A stretch of DNA of 64,000 bases from an uncultured Steroidobacter sp. (lineage in GTDB: Bacteria; Pseudomonadota; Gammaproteobacteria; Steroidobacterales; Steroidobacteraceae), in contig NZ_CALFXI010000058.1 of the NCBI RefSeq assembly GCF_937958065.1, positions 28,189 through 92,188 of the forward strand, read 5' to 3'. Shown in pieces: positions 43,791-51,556 of the stretch. The translations under genes and the position numbers were made by a program. The stretch's first letter is position 1, and the number at the start of each line of letters is the position of its first letter. The notes under the pieces are model-generated. The model was given only the letters and a program-made list of their open reading frames with translations, was not told the origin of the DNA and did not search any database.

Positions 43791-45440
43791 CTACGGCTCA
43801 CCTCGCGGCGCGCGTTGTGCGTCAGGCGCAAACACAGCCGCGAGCTCGTCGCCCTCGTACCATAGCGGACGCTCCGGCGCGTTGGCGGCCGCTGCAATCA
43901 CACCATAGATGTACTGTCCCCAGCGCTGCGCCACATCCCACTGCAGCGGCAAGCTCATGTCATCGGAAGGCTGGTGATAATGACGCGACTCGTATTCGTC
44001 CCAGGTCGTTACATCCATGCCGCCGCTGCGAGTCCGGCCGCGATCCGGATTGGGGAACAACACAGGAATGCCCATGCGCAAAAAAGGATACTGATCGCTC
44101 AGCGCGAGGTTGCCTCGACCAGGAATCGGATCCGGCGCATGCACCGCATCGATGGCCCGTGCCGCCTCGAGCGACATCCGCCCCAATGTCGAGTGTTCGG
44201 CGCCGAGCGCAACGATGCCGGCGAAGTCGTGAAAGGCCATGAGCCCGTCCACACTGATCGCGCCGACGATCTGCCGCAGCGGCACCGAGGGATGCTCGAC
44301 GAAATAATCCGAGCCCAGCAACCCCTTCTCCTCCGCCGTGGTCGCAAAGAACAGCACCGATCGCTTCGCGCCGCCCTGCGCACGCAGCACTCGCGCGGCT
44401 TCCAACATCACGGCAATACCGCCGGCGTTGTCGACGGCACCGTTGTAAATCACATCGCTGCCCGTCTTCGTGCCGACCCACGTGTCCAGATGCGAGACGA
44501 TGGCCACATACTCACGCTTCAACACAGGATCCGTGCCGGGCAGCACGCCGATGACGTTGGGGCTCGACAGATCCTCATGGAACGATTTACGCGAGAGTCG
44601 TATCTGCGCTGGCAGCTCGAAGCCGCGGGGTGGCGAAGTCAGCGGTTGCTCATAGATGCGATCGATGTCGCGACGGGCCTGGGCAAACAGTGTCCTGGCG
44701 GCGCGTGGCCCGAGCGTCACCGTCGCTTTGACGGGCGACGCTGCCGCACTGTGCTGCGGATCGATCCATCCCAATGCTGGCAAGGGCCGGACCTGCCGGA
44801 CCATTTCCCAGGGGGAAAACCGCTCTCGCTCGGGTGACTTCAGCGTCAGCAGAGCGATCGCCCCTGCTTCGGCGGCCATTCGTTCCTTCTGTCGCGTCCA
44901 GCTGTAATGCGCGCGCAGCGCGCCCGGAAAACTCGCCGGCGCTCCCTCGAGAATCACGACAGCCTTGCCCTTCACGTTCAGGCCGGAGTAATCGTCGTGC
45001 TTCAGGCTCGGCGCCCGGATGCCCCAGCCTGCAAACACCAGCTGCGCCTCGATCTGCTCATCGGTCGAGTAAGGGCTGGCATCGACCGCGATATCCTGTC
45101 CGTTCTCGAAAACGAGCGGGCCCGTCTTGGTGAGCAACTCGAACCGGACGCCATTGCTGTGTAACGAGCGACGCCGCAGCGGCACTTGCTGAAAGAAATC
45201 CGGCTGCCCCGGCACGGGCACCAATCCATGGGAAGCGAACTGCGCGGCCACATAGGTCGCTGCAATGTCATAGCCCTGCGTGCCTGCTTCACGCCCTCCG
45301 AGTACGTCGGCGGCAAGAAATGCGGTGTGCGCCTTGATGGCATCGGCCGAGACGGCGGCTGTCTCCGCATTGCTCTGATGAGCGAGCACTCCCAAGCAGC
45401 ATGTCACCAAGCCGTGCAGCCAGATCCGTTGGTATGTCAT
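43791..45440 (-). CDS. Exported M28-family metallopeptidase with PA-like insert
   Basis: A 549-residue zinc aminopeptidase-like protein with a signal peptide (1-25). The di-zinc site is visible: His/Asp in 'AIVSHLDTWVG', Asp in 'NGAVDNAGGIAVMLE', Glu pair in 'ATTAEEKGLLGSDYF', Asp in the 'GAISVDGLM' strand and His in 'SRHYHQPSDDM'. Between signal and catalytic domain lies a protease-associated-type insert ('QLVFAGWGIRAPSLKHDDYS', 'GLNVKGKAVVILEGAP'). These enzymes trim N-terminal residues from peptides in the periplasm or outside. Convergent with the cytochrome protein (four bases apart), so not part of that operon. Confidence 0.88.
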   Translation of the reverse strand: MTYQRIWLHGLVTCCLGVLAHQSNAETAAVSADAIKAHTAFLAADVLGGREAGTQGYDIAATYVAAQFASHGLVPVPGQPDFFQQVPLRRRSLHSNGVRFELLTKTGPLVFENGQDIAVDASPYSTDEQIEAQLVFAGWGIRAPSLKHDDYSGLNVKGKAVVILEGAPASFPGALRAHYSWTRQKERMAAEAGAIALLTLKSPERERFSPWEMVRQVRPLPALGWIDPQHSAAASPVKATVTLGPRAARTLFAQARRDIDRIYEQPLTSPPRGFELPAQIRLSRKSFHEDLSSPNVIGVLPGTDPVLKREYVAIVSHLDTWVGTKTGSDVIYNGAVDNAGGIAVMLEAARVLRAQGGAKRSVLFFATTAEEKGLLGSDYFVEHPSVPLRQIVGAISVDGLMAFHDFAGIVALGAEHSTLGRMSLEAARAIDAVHAPDPIPGRGNLALSDQYPFLRMGIPVLFPNPDRGRTRSGGMDVTTWDEYESRHYHQPSDDMSLPLQWDVAQRWGQYIYGVIAAAANAPERPLWYEGDELAAVFAPDAQRAPRGEP

Positions 45441-45561
45441 TCAAACAAACATCATGATCGCAAGGACGGCTAGCTTCTCACATCCGCGTGGCGGGCTCGC
45501 GCACCAACGGACGATCGGCCGAAATGCGCAATCGACGCCATCGAGCGACGCTTGAAAAGGC

Positions 45562-46335
45562 TTACCGGTCGAAGGTCGCCGTCTCGCGGCCTTGCGTGGA
45601 GTCGAGACCGAACGCTTTATCGAGCCCGCGCGCGCCGACGAAGATGGCATTGTGAATCTGGGCATCGGTCAGGATGGCGCCTTCGAGCCTCGCACCGCTC
45701 AGGTTGGCGCCCGCCAGATTCACCCGGCTCAGATCGGCGCGCGTGAGATCGGCTTCACGCAGATCGGCATAGCTCAGATCCCCACGCGACAGATCGGCGC
45801 CGATCAGCTTCGCCCCTTTGAGCGACGCATGCGTGAGCACGATCCGGATCAGTCCCATGGGCTGATTGCGCATGTCGGCCCCCGATCTCAAATCGGACAG
45901 GTCCGCGCCATCCAGATTGGCGTGATCGAGCTTGCTCATCAGATGCGCGCCGCGCAGATCGGCGCCCGCCAGATTCGCGTTGTCCAGCAGCACGCCGAAG
46001 ATGTTCGCTTCCTGCAGATTCGCTTTCACCAACACCGCATTGCGCAGCAGCGTCAGATTCAAGTTGCAGCGAGCGAGATTGGCATTGGAAAGATTGGCGC
46101 CATCCAGATTCGCACCGAACAATCTGGCACCTCGAAAATCGATGCCGGAAAGATCCACACCGGCCGCTTGCAGATTGGATAGATCCGTCGCACCGGATTT
46201 GAGCTGCGATATCACTTCCTCCCGAGTGGCGGGCGCAGCGAATGATGCACCGGCGAGCAACATCGGCGCCGCCAGCCACGCACCGACCAGCCACCTGCAT
46301 CGCCACAAACCGCTTCGATGTTTCCTGCTACGCAC
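45562..46335 (-). CDS. Exported pentapeptide-repeat protein
   Basis: A 257-residue protein starting at a GTG with GAGG eight bases upstream. A signal peptide ('LVGAWLAAPMLLAGASFAAP') is followed by about 30 A(D/N)LxX repeats ('ARLFGANLDGANLSNANLAR', 'DLSYADLREADLTRADLSRV') that fold as a right-handed quadrilateral helix. A break with 'DMRNQPMGLIRIVLTHA' sits in the middle. Exported pentapeptide proteins are less common than cytoplasmic gyrase-protecting ones and their role is unknown. It is divergent from the porin gene, sharing a promoter region with two inverted repeats. Confidence 0.85.
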   Translation of the reverse strand: MRSRKHRSGLWRCRWLVGAWLAAPMLLAGASFAAPATREEVISQLKSGATDLSNLQAAGVDLSGIDFRGARLFGANLDGANLSNANLARCNLNLTLLRNAVLVKANLQEANIFGVLLDNANLAGADLRGAHLMSKLDHANLDGADLSDLRSGADMRNQPMGLIRIVLTHASLKGAKLIGADLSRGDLSYADLREADLTRADLSRVNLAGANLSGARLEGAILTDAQIHNAIFVGARGLDKAFGLDSTQGRETATFDR

Positions 46336-46381
46336 GCGTCTGCCTCGTTTGATGAATGTTTCTCCACGGCAACGACTGTCT

Positions 46382-46423
46382 CACTGTTCCGATGTGTGCC
46401 GTAACAGTGTCACGCATTGACAC
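46382..46423. promoter_or_regulatory. Overlapping inverted repeats in the pentapeptide/porin divergent promoter region
   Basis: CACTGTT (46382-46388) pairs with AACAGTG (46403-46409), and GTGTCA (46407-46412) pairs with TGACAC (46418-46423). The two perfect repeats overlap by three bases in the 273-base gap between the GTG of the pentapeptide gene and the porin ATG. This looks like a double operator for a dimeric regulator, perhaps of the GntR, TetR or CRP/FNR kind; the identity is unknown. Confidence 0.5.
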
Positions 46424-46608
46424 ATCGTGATCTGTTGCCGATACCACACACTCACACGTTTGCTCCTCTGCTGGCTGCAAACAATGGACCGATGCATATT
46501 TGTTTCCTACGACTGCGCATCGCGATTCGCAAACGCACCCGCGACATTCGAAGTGGCATAGCGCTTGCTAACACTGTGGAACGGTCAACATCCGTTCGGG
46601 AAAACGTC

Positions 46609-47853
46609 ATGCGCATCAAAGAACGCACCAATGGTTTCAGCTCTCCGTTCTGGTACACGGCAGCAGCCGCGCTGCTAGCTGCAAGTTTCTCGCCTCGCAA
46701 TGCCTCGGCAGTAGAAGTCTCCGCCGGCGACTGGAAGCTGACGGCCAAGGGCAATGTGAACGTTTATTACATTCGTTCCAGCTGCGAAGACGAACGCTCG
46801 GCCGGCGTGACCGGCGGACTCGCCTGTCGCGGCGCCGCCGGAGAAGAAAAATCGTCCTCGGTCAGCAACGGTCTGCTGCCCGCGGCGCTCGCGATCAGTG
46901 CTGCCACGACCCAGAAGAGCCTGGACCTGTCGGTCACTTTCGGATTCTATCCAGGCATCAGCACCAACGACGGCAGTCCGAACCTGCAGCAAGGCGCCAC
47001 CGAACTGAATACCGCGCTGGGCACGACCGCCATCGACATGCGTCAGGTGTTTCTGACCATCGGCAACGACAAGATCGGCGAGTTCAAGCTCGGTCGCGAC
47101 CTCGGCCTGTTCGGCAGCGATGCGATCCTGAACGACATGACCTTGCCGGGCGTCGGCGGGGGCAATGGCAATTATGCGGCGCCGGCGAATACGTCGTTGG
47201 GCTCGATCGGACTCGGCTATATCTACGCGGACTGGTACGCCCAGATGAACTACACGACGCCGAGCCTGGCCGGTTTCAAAGCGACGATCGGCATCTTCGA
47301 TCCGCTCGAGCCCATCGGACAAGCCATTCCTACGCCCAAACGCACGCCCGGCTACCACGGCAAGATCGCCTACAAGAGCGACTTGTTCTATGCGTCGGCG
47401 AGCTACATGTCGCAGAAGCAGAATGATCCGCTCACCCTGCGTGACTTCAGAAGCCACGGCTGGGATGCCGGCGGCAAGGTGATGCTGTACGGGTTCGAAG
47501 TGCTCGGCTGGTATTACAACGGCAAGGGCATGGGAACGACCGCGTTGTTCCTGTTCGGCGCCACGCCCCTCAGCCAGGAACGCGATTCGGATGGTTTCCT
47601 CGCCCAGGCCACCTACAAGTTCCACGACCTCAAGGTCGGCGTCAATTACGGCCGGAGCAATCTGGATCTCGCCTCCGGCGAGCTGCCTTCGGACCTGGTG
47701 AGGAGAAACGAGAAATACACGGCGGGTGTCTACTACTCGCTCACCGAGAACCTGACGCTGATCGGCGAGTACTCCGATATCAAAGCCAGGTCTCACAACA
47801 ACATCGAGAACAAGAGCAACAACTTCAACATCGGTGCTTATCTGTCGTTCTGA
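46609..47853 (+). CDS. Gram-negative outer-membrane porin
   Basis: A 414-residue porin. Signal peptide about 1-34 ('AAAALLAASFSPRNASAVE'), then alternating strands 'AGDWKLTAKGNVNVYYI', 'FLTIGNDKIGEFKLGRDLGL', 'GYHGKIAYKSDLFYASASYM', ending 'SNNFNIGAYLSF' with the terminal Phe needed for barrel insertion. This is the 16-stranded Porin_4-type trimeric porin pattern. Two cysteines near residues 58 and 72 may form a loop disulfide. The start at 46609 is chosen for its signal peptide; the frame is open upstream to 46417. A strong hairpin follows the stop. Solute specificity unknown. Confidence 0.85.
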   Translation: MRIKERTNGFSSPFWYTAAAALLAASFSPRNASAVEVSAGDWKLTAKGNVNVYYIRSSCEDERSAGVTGGLACRGAAGEEKSSSVSNGLLPAALAISAATTQKSLDLSVTFGFYPGISTNDGSPNLQQGATELNTALGTTAIDMRQVFLTIGNDKIGEFKLGRDLGLFGSDAILNDMTLPGVGGGNGNYAAPANTSLGSIGLGYIYADWYAQMNYTTPSLAGFKATIGIFDPLEPIGQAIPTPKRTPGYHGKIAYKSDLFYASASYMSQKQNDPLTLRDFRSHGWDAGGKVMLYGFEVLGWYYNGKGMGTTALFLFGATPLSQERDSDGFLAQATYKFHDLKVGVNYGRSNLDLASGELPSDLVRRNEKYTAGVYYSLTENLTLIGEYSDIKARSHNNIENKSNNFNIGAYLSF

Positions 47854-47865
47854 GATCTGGCCCCA

Positions 47866-47891
47866 CGACGGCGCCCGAACGGGCGCCGTCG
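47866..47891 (+). terminator. 11-bp GC-rich hairpin after the porin gene
   Basis: CGACGGCGCCC (47866-47876) pairs perfectly with GGGCGCCGTCG (47881-47891) around a GAAC loop, 13 bases past the porin stop. No T-run follows, so it is either a Rho-aided terminator or an mRNA end protector. Its strength and position make a 3'-end role likely. Confidence 0.7.
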
Positions 47892-48245
47892 ACCACAAAC
47901 CGACCTGCAGTACTGCTCGGGCGCAGGTGGCGCGCTCGATAATCCATGATGCCGGTGCCAGAGCAGTCGCGAGCAACCTGCCTCAAGTCATGACGGGCGC
48001 TGCCGATCCTCGCAGCAATCAAATAGAAACATTGGCTTGAGCCGCTCTGGCGTGGCTCGCGCGAAATTAACATTCGAGGGCATGCTCGCCCAGTAATGGT
48101 GATGCCATTCGACGTCGTGCTATATCCCCTGCGCCGTCAATTCCGTGATGAGCGATCCATAGCCGCAGAGCGGAACGCGGCAGCAGCTCCGCGTGCCGTT
48201 GGCACGTGCGAATCATCAACATGAATCGATGCTCAGGGGATACAC
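47892..48245. other. Intergenic region ahead of the PET-hydrolase-like gene
   Basis: 354 bases with no supportable gene. It contains a small hairpin CGTGCC (48192-48197) / GGCACG (48201-48206) and AGGGGA six bases before the next ATG. An AT-rich patch near 48063-48075 may belong to the promoter, but no clear -35/-10 pair was seen. Confidence 0.55.
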
Positions 48246-49112
48246 ATGGAAAGGAAGAACTCCCGCCGCAGATGGGCCATTGGACTGGGTTTGTTGATCC
48301 TGGCCACCAGCGCGCACGCGCAAACGAATCCCTATCAGAAAGGGCCTGATCCAACCTCCGCTTCACTGAACGCAACCAGCGGTCCATTCACCGTCGCCAC
48401 CTCCAGCGTGTCCAGTCTCGTGGTCGGCTTCGGTGGCGGCACGATCTACTACCCGACGACCACCGGCACTTACGCCGTGCTCGCGATTTGCCCGGGCTTC
48501 ACCGCGACTCAATCGTCCATCGCGTGGCTGGGGCGCCGGATCGCAACGCACGGCTTCGTCGTGATCACGATCGATACGAACACCACGCTGGACCAACCGC
48601 CGAGCCGCGCGACGCAGTTGATGGCCGCGTTGAACTACGTGACCAATTCGAGCAGCGCCACGGTTCGCAGCCGAGTCGATGCATCACGTCGCGGCGTTGC
48701 CGGCCACTCGATGGGCGGCGGCGGAACGCTGTATGCCGCACGTGACAATCCTTCGCTGAAAGCGGCGGTGCCCTTGACCGCATGGAGCACATTGAAATCT
48801 TTCTCGAGCATGCAGGTGCCAACGCTCGTCATCGGCGCGGAGGCGGACAGCGTCGCCTCGGTGTCATCGCATTCCATTCCGTTCTACAACAGCCTGTCGA
48901 GCTCGCTCGACAAGGCGTATGCGGAGTTGAATGGGGCCTCGCACTTCGCGCCCAACACCACCAATACGCCGATCGGCCGTTATTCGGTAGCCTGGGTGAA
49001 ACGCTTCATGGATAACGACACTCGCTATACGCCATTCCTGTGCGGCGCGCCTCATCAGAGCTACGCCACGTCGCTGGTGTTCTCGGACTATCGATCGACC
49101 TGTCCGTACTGA
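48246..49112 (+). CDS. Secreted cutinase/PET-hydrolase-like polyester hydrolase
   Basis: A 288-residue secreted alpha/beta hydrolase, close in pattern to Ideonella PETase and Thermobifida cutinases. Signal peptide 1-25; mature start 'QTNPYQKGPDPTSASL' is nearly that of PETase. Triad: Ser155 in 'GHSMGGGG', Asp201 in 'GAEADSVA', His233 in 'NGASHFAPN'. Oxyanion residues are Phe84 and Met156; the substrate-stacking Trp is Trp180. His154 and Phe234 replace the Trp and Ser that mark Ideonella PETase, and its extra disulfide is absent; only Cys266/Cys286 remain. That makes it a Type-I (cutinase-like) enzyme. 'WVKRFMDNDTRYTPFLC' is strikingly PETase-like. Natural substrate is probably a polyester such as cutin. 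Confidence 0.9.
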   Translation: MERKNSRRRWAIGLGLLILATSAHAQTNPYQKGPDPTSASLNATSGPFTVATSSVSSLVVGFGGGTIYYPTTTGTYAVLAICPGFTATQSSIAWLGRRIATHGFVVITIDTNTTLDQPPSRATQLMAALNYVTNSSSATVRSRVDASRRGVAGHSMGGGGTLYAARDNPSLKAAVPLTAWSTLKSFSSMQVPTLVIGAEADSVASVSSHSIPFYNSLSSSLDKAYAELNGASHFAPNTTNTPIGRYSVAWVKRFMDNDTRYTPFLCGAPHQSYATSLVFSDYRSTCPY

Positions 49113-49129
49113 ACGCAGTCTCGCGTTCG

Positions 49130-49162
49130 GATGGCGGCCCTGGGTGCCGCCATCCTCTTTTG
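49130..49162 (+). terminator. Rho-independent terminator after the polyester hydrolase
   Basis: GGATGGCGGC (49130-49139) and GCCGCCATCC (49147-49156) give a perfect 10-bp stem with a seven-base loop, followed by TCTTTT. It sits 17 bases after the hydrolase stop and 20 before the next start, so the foldase-like gene is either read through or has its own promoter. Confidence 0.85.
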
Positions 49163-49181
49163 AACCAGCAAGGAGCAATGC

Positions 49182-49874
49182 ATGCGAACCCGTCCGCTTG
49201 TCGTCATTTGTTTGATGGTTGCAGTGGGCATTGCGGTGATTTGGTGGGTGCGGACCAATGGCCCGCAACCGGTTGCGTCGCGCGCGGCGGACGAACCTGC
49301 AGCGACGACGCAAGCAGCAGTAAAGCCCAACGAAGAGATCGACGCGACCGAGCCCAGCCGTCCCATCACGCCGGCGCCCGCGCCAGACTCGCCGCCGGCC
49401 AGAACCGACGGCGTCCACCCGTTCCGCGTCGACGGCACAGGCAAACTCGTTATGGACGAACAAACCCGACTCAACATGGAAGCGTTGTTCGCACACACCG
49501 ACGCCGCCGATCTCTCCCAAGCGCAGCAGAACGCCACGGCAACGCTGCCGCCTGCCGCAGCAACCGAAGCGGCGGCCTTGCTCCAGCAGTACGACAATTA
49601 TTCAAAAGCACAGCGACAGTCGTATCCGCCTGGCAACGCACCCGCCACTGAAGAGGCGGCGCTGGCCGAGCTCGACGGCTTGCATGCATTACGGGTCGCG
49701 CACTTCGGACCGGAAGTCGCCAAGGCGCTGTATGGCGCCGAGGAAGACCTCACCCGCTCGCTGATCGAGCTCATGCGCCTGGAAAAAGATCAAAGCCTCA
49801 CGTTGCAGGAAAAAGCCGAGCGCGCCCAGCGGTTGCATGACGAGATCGAGGCCCGGCAACAGGGCCGCCGTTAG
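49182..49874 (+). CDS. Short membrane-anchored lipase-foldase (Lif)-like protein
   Basis: A 230-residue protein with one N-terminal helix ('PLVVICLMVAVGIAVIWWV'), a Pro/Ala-rich linker (about 30-80), then a helical domain resembling lipase-specific foldases: 'GTGKLVMDEQTRLNMEALF', 'ALLQQYDNYSKAQRQ', 'FGPEVAKALYGAEEDLTRSL' and 'QSLTLQEKAERAQRLHDEI'. Typical Lif proteins have 320-350 residues; this one lacks the second mini-domain and ends after the first, and the 'RxxFDYxLS' motif is altered to 'LNMEALFAHT'. Lif proteins fold a partner lipase in the periplasm. The neighbour 70 bases upstream is the polyester hydrolase; that pairing is an inference. GGAGC lies five bases before the ATG. Confidence 0.55.
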   Translation: MRTRPLVVICLMVAVGIAVIWWVRTNGPQPVASRAADEPAATTQAAVKPNEEIDATEPSRPITPAPAPDSPPARTDGVHPFRVDGTGKLVMDEQTRLNMEALFAHTDAADLSQAQQNATATLPPAAATEAAALLQQYDNYSKAQRQSYPPGNAPATEEAALAELDGLHALRVAHFGPEVAKALYGAEEDLTRSLIELMRLEKDQSLTLQEKAERAQRLHDEIEARQQGRR

Positions 49875-49931
49875 CTCGTGCCATTGGTTCGCTGGCTCGA
49901 CCGAATGGCGGCGCCGTCGTAACATCCATGC

Positions 49932-50456
49932 ATGACGCGCCTGCGCACCATTGCTGTAGTGTTTCTTGTTTGCATGGCAAGCATGTTCGCCGCCGCAGCT
50001 GGCGCGAAAGAGCCGACGCGACTCGTCGTTCTCGACATCGAGCTCACGGGCGACCTCGGCGGCCCCGAGTTCGCGGCCGAGCATGAAGCTCGACTGAAAC
50101 TGGCAAGCGCACGATTGCGAGAAGAGCTCGCCGCCACCGGCCTCTATGAGCTGGTGGACACGAGCGCAGCCAGCGACACCCTCGCTCAGCTCAAATCCCA
50201 ACATCGGTATCTGCACGACTGCAATGGCTGCGACCTCGAGCTCGGTCGCCGTCTGAACGCGGATCAGGTGATGGTCGCGTGGGTGTATCGAGTCAGCGGC
50301 CTGGTTCTGACATTGACCTACGAAATTCACGACGTCGCTTCCGGGCAGATCGTCGGCCGGAAATCCTTCGGCTTCCGGGGTGACAACGACACAGCGTGGA
50401 CGCGCGCCATCGACTACATGGTTCGCGACCTGAAAGCGGCGCAACCCGCGCGCTAG
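49932..50456 (+). CDS. Exported DUF2380-family protein
   Basis: A 174-residue protein with signal peptide (about 1-25). 'TRLVVLDIELTGDLGG', 'LKLASARLREELAATGLYEL', 'CNGCDLELGRRLNADQVMVAW' and 'LTLTYEIHDVASGQIVGRKS' form the DUF2380 pattern: a short beta strand followed by a 'minor' alpha/beta domain found in exported proteins of unknown role. Two cysteines (CNGC) are close together, perhaps for a disulfide. Its 3' end overlaps by four bases the convergent heme-barrel gene. No function can be assigned. Confidence 0.65.
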   Translation: MTRLRTIAVVFLVCMASMFAAAAGAKEPTRLVVLDIELTGDLGGPEFAAEHEARLKLASARLREELAATGLYELVDTSAASDTLAQLKSQHRYLHDCNGCDLELGRRLNADQVMVAWVYRVSGLVLTLTYEIHDVASGQIVGRKSFGFRGDNDTAWTRAIDYMVRDLKAAQPAR

Positions 50457-51556
50457 AAGAAACCGTGCACCTGCGCGAAGTAGAACCTGCGATTCTGCTG
50501 ATCGTTCTGCGGAATGCCGTCATAGATCCGAGCCCCGACGCGCAGCTGCAGGAACTGGATCGGGAAATGTTCCCAGACCAGACTGAAGCGATTCTGCTCG
50601 TCCTCGTCCACGTCCGTGTCCGGATCGAAATACTCCGCCGTCAGCTTCAGGTTCTGGCCTTTGACCATCAGCCAGTTCGCTTCGAGCAACCCGACCCATT
50701 GCTTGCGCTCGGTCGGACCGAGCGTTCTGTCCATGATGTAGTCGGCCTCGCCCAGCCACACGACGGGCCCGATGCGAACGCCGGCGAACAAACCTTGCAT
50801 CTGGCGATTGCCCGCATCCGTGTGATTGTGGTTGAACCCTGCGCCGAACCTCCAGACGTTCTGCACATACTCGCCACGCAAGCTCACTTGCTTGCCCTCG
50901 TCGGTCTCGTCCCCGCCCGCGGCGCCATTGGTCACGGCGAGCTGCGCGGTCCAGCTCGTTGCCTCGTATCCGACCTGCACGCCTCGATCCGGCGTCGTGA
51001 AGTTGATGCCGGTCACCTGTCGAATGAATGCGGTGTCGTCCTGGATGCGCAATCCATAGGGCAGAAAAAACTGCCCGGCCTGAAAATTCCACTGCTGGCC
51101 CTTGCTCGTGTAACGCGCGAACGCTTCGAGATTGGTGCTGCCGCCTGGCGCGAGACGCTGATCGACATAAACCGCGAGCCGGTCGGGAATCGGAATGACG
51201 GCGAGATACGCCCGCATCTCCTCGATGTCGAACTCATTCGTCGAGGGGTTATGCGGAACATCGGTGTACGTTGCATTCGTGCGCAAGTTCCCTCCGAGCG
51301 CCACGAACGAATTCAACATGCCGGTCCACGCCTCCGTTCCGGCCCCTTCGATGCGACGCGCCGGCAATGCGGTCTGCGCATAGGCGTTCCCGAATACATT
51401 GCGCATGCCGCCGCCGGTCGGGTTGAAATGACAGCTGGCGCATTTCAAGCCTTCGCGGACAGCGAGGTACGGCTCGGCATGGGCGATATGAAGAGCGGAG
51501 GCGACGACCAGTGCGACGAGCGCGCAGACTTTGCGAAGCACGGTGCCCGACTTCAT
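50453..51556 (-). CDS. Outer-membrane beta-barrel protein with an N-terminal heme c motif
   Basis: A 367-residue exported protein. Signal 1-27, then a heme-binding CxxCH (Cys39, Cys42, His43 in 'KCASCHFNPTGGG'), then alternating amphipathic strands ('LAVYVDQRLAPGGSTNLEAF', 'WNFQAGQFFLPYGLRIQDD', 'LKLTAEYFDPDTDVDEDEQN') ending 'RRFYFAQVHGFF' with the terminal Phe of outer-membrane barrels. It combines a cytochrome with a porin-like barrel, a design suited to moving electrons or metal ions across the outer membrane. Overlaps the end of the next upstream gene by four bases (51553-51556), so they form an operon with the cytochrome lipoprotein. Confidence 0.75.
   Translation of the reverse strand: MKSGTVLRKVCALVALVVASALHIAHAEPYLAVREGLKCASCHFNPTGGGMRNVFGNAYAQTALPARRIEGAGTEAWTGMLNSFVALGGNLRTNATYTDVPHNPSTNEFDIEEMRAYLAVIPIPDRLAVYVDQRLAPGGSTNLEAFARYTSKGQQWNFQAGQFFLPYGLRIQDDTAFIRQVTGINFTTPDRGVQVGYEATSWTAQLAVTNGAAGGDETDEGKQVSLRGEYVQNVWRFGAGFNHNHTDAGNRQMQGLFAGVRIGPVVWLGEADYIMDRTLGPTERKQWVGLLEANWLMVKGQNLKLTAEYFDPDTDVDEDEQNRFSLVWEHFPIQFLQLRVGARIYDGIPQNDQQNRRFYFAQVHGFF

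Noticed and set aside
47834..48040. 68-codon frame between porin and polyester hydrolase
   Set aside because: Begins inside the porin 3' end and crosses the hairpin; no Shine-Dalgarno and no similarity.
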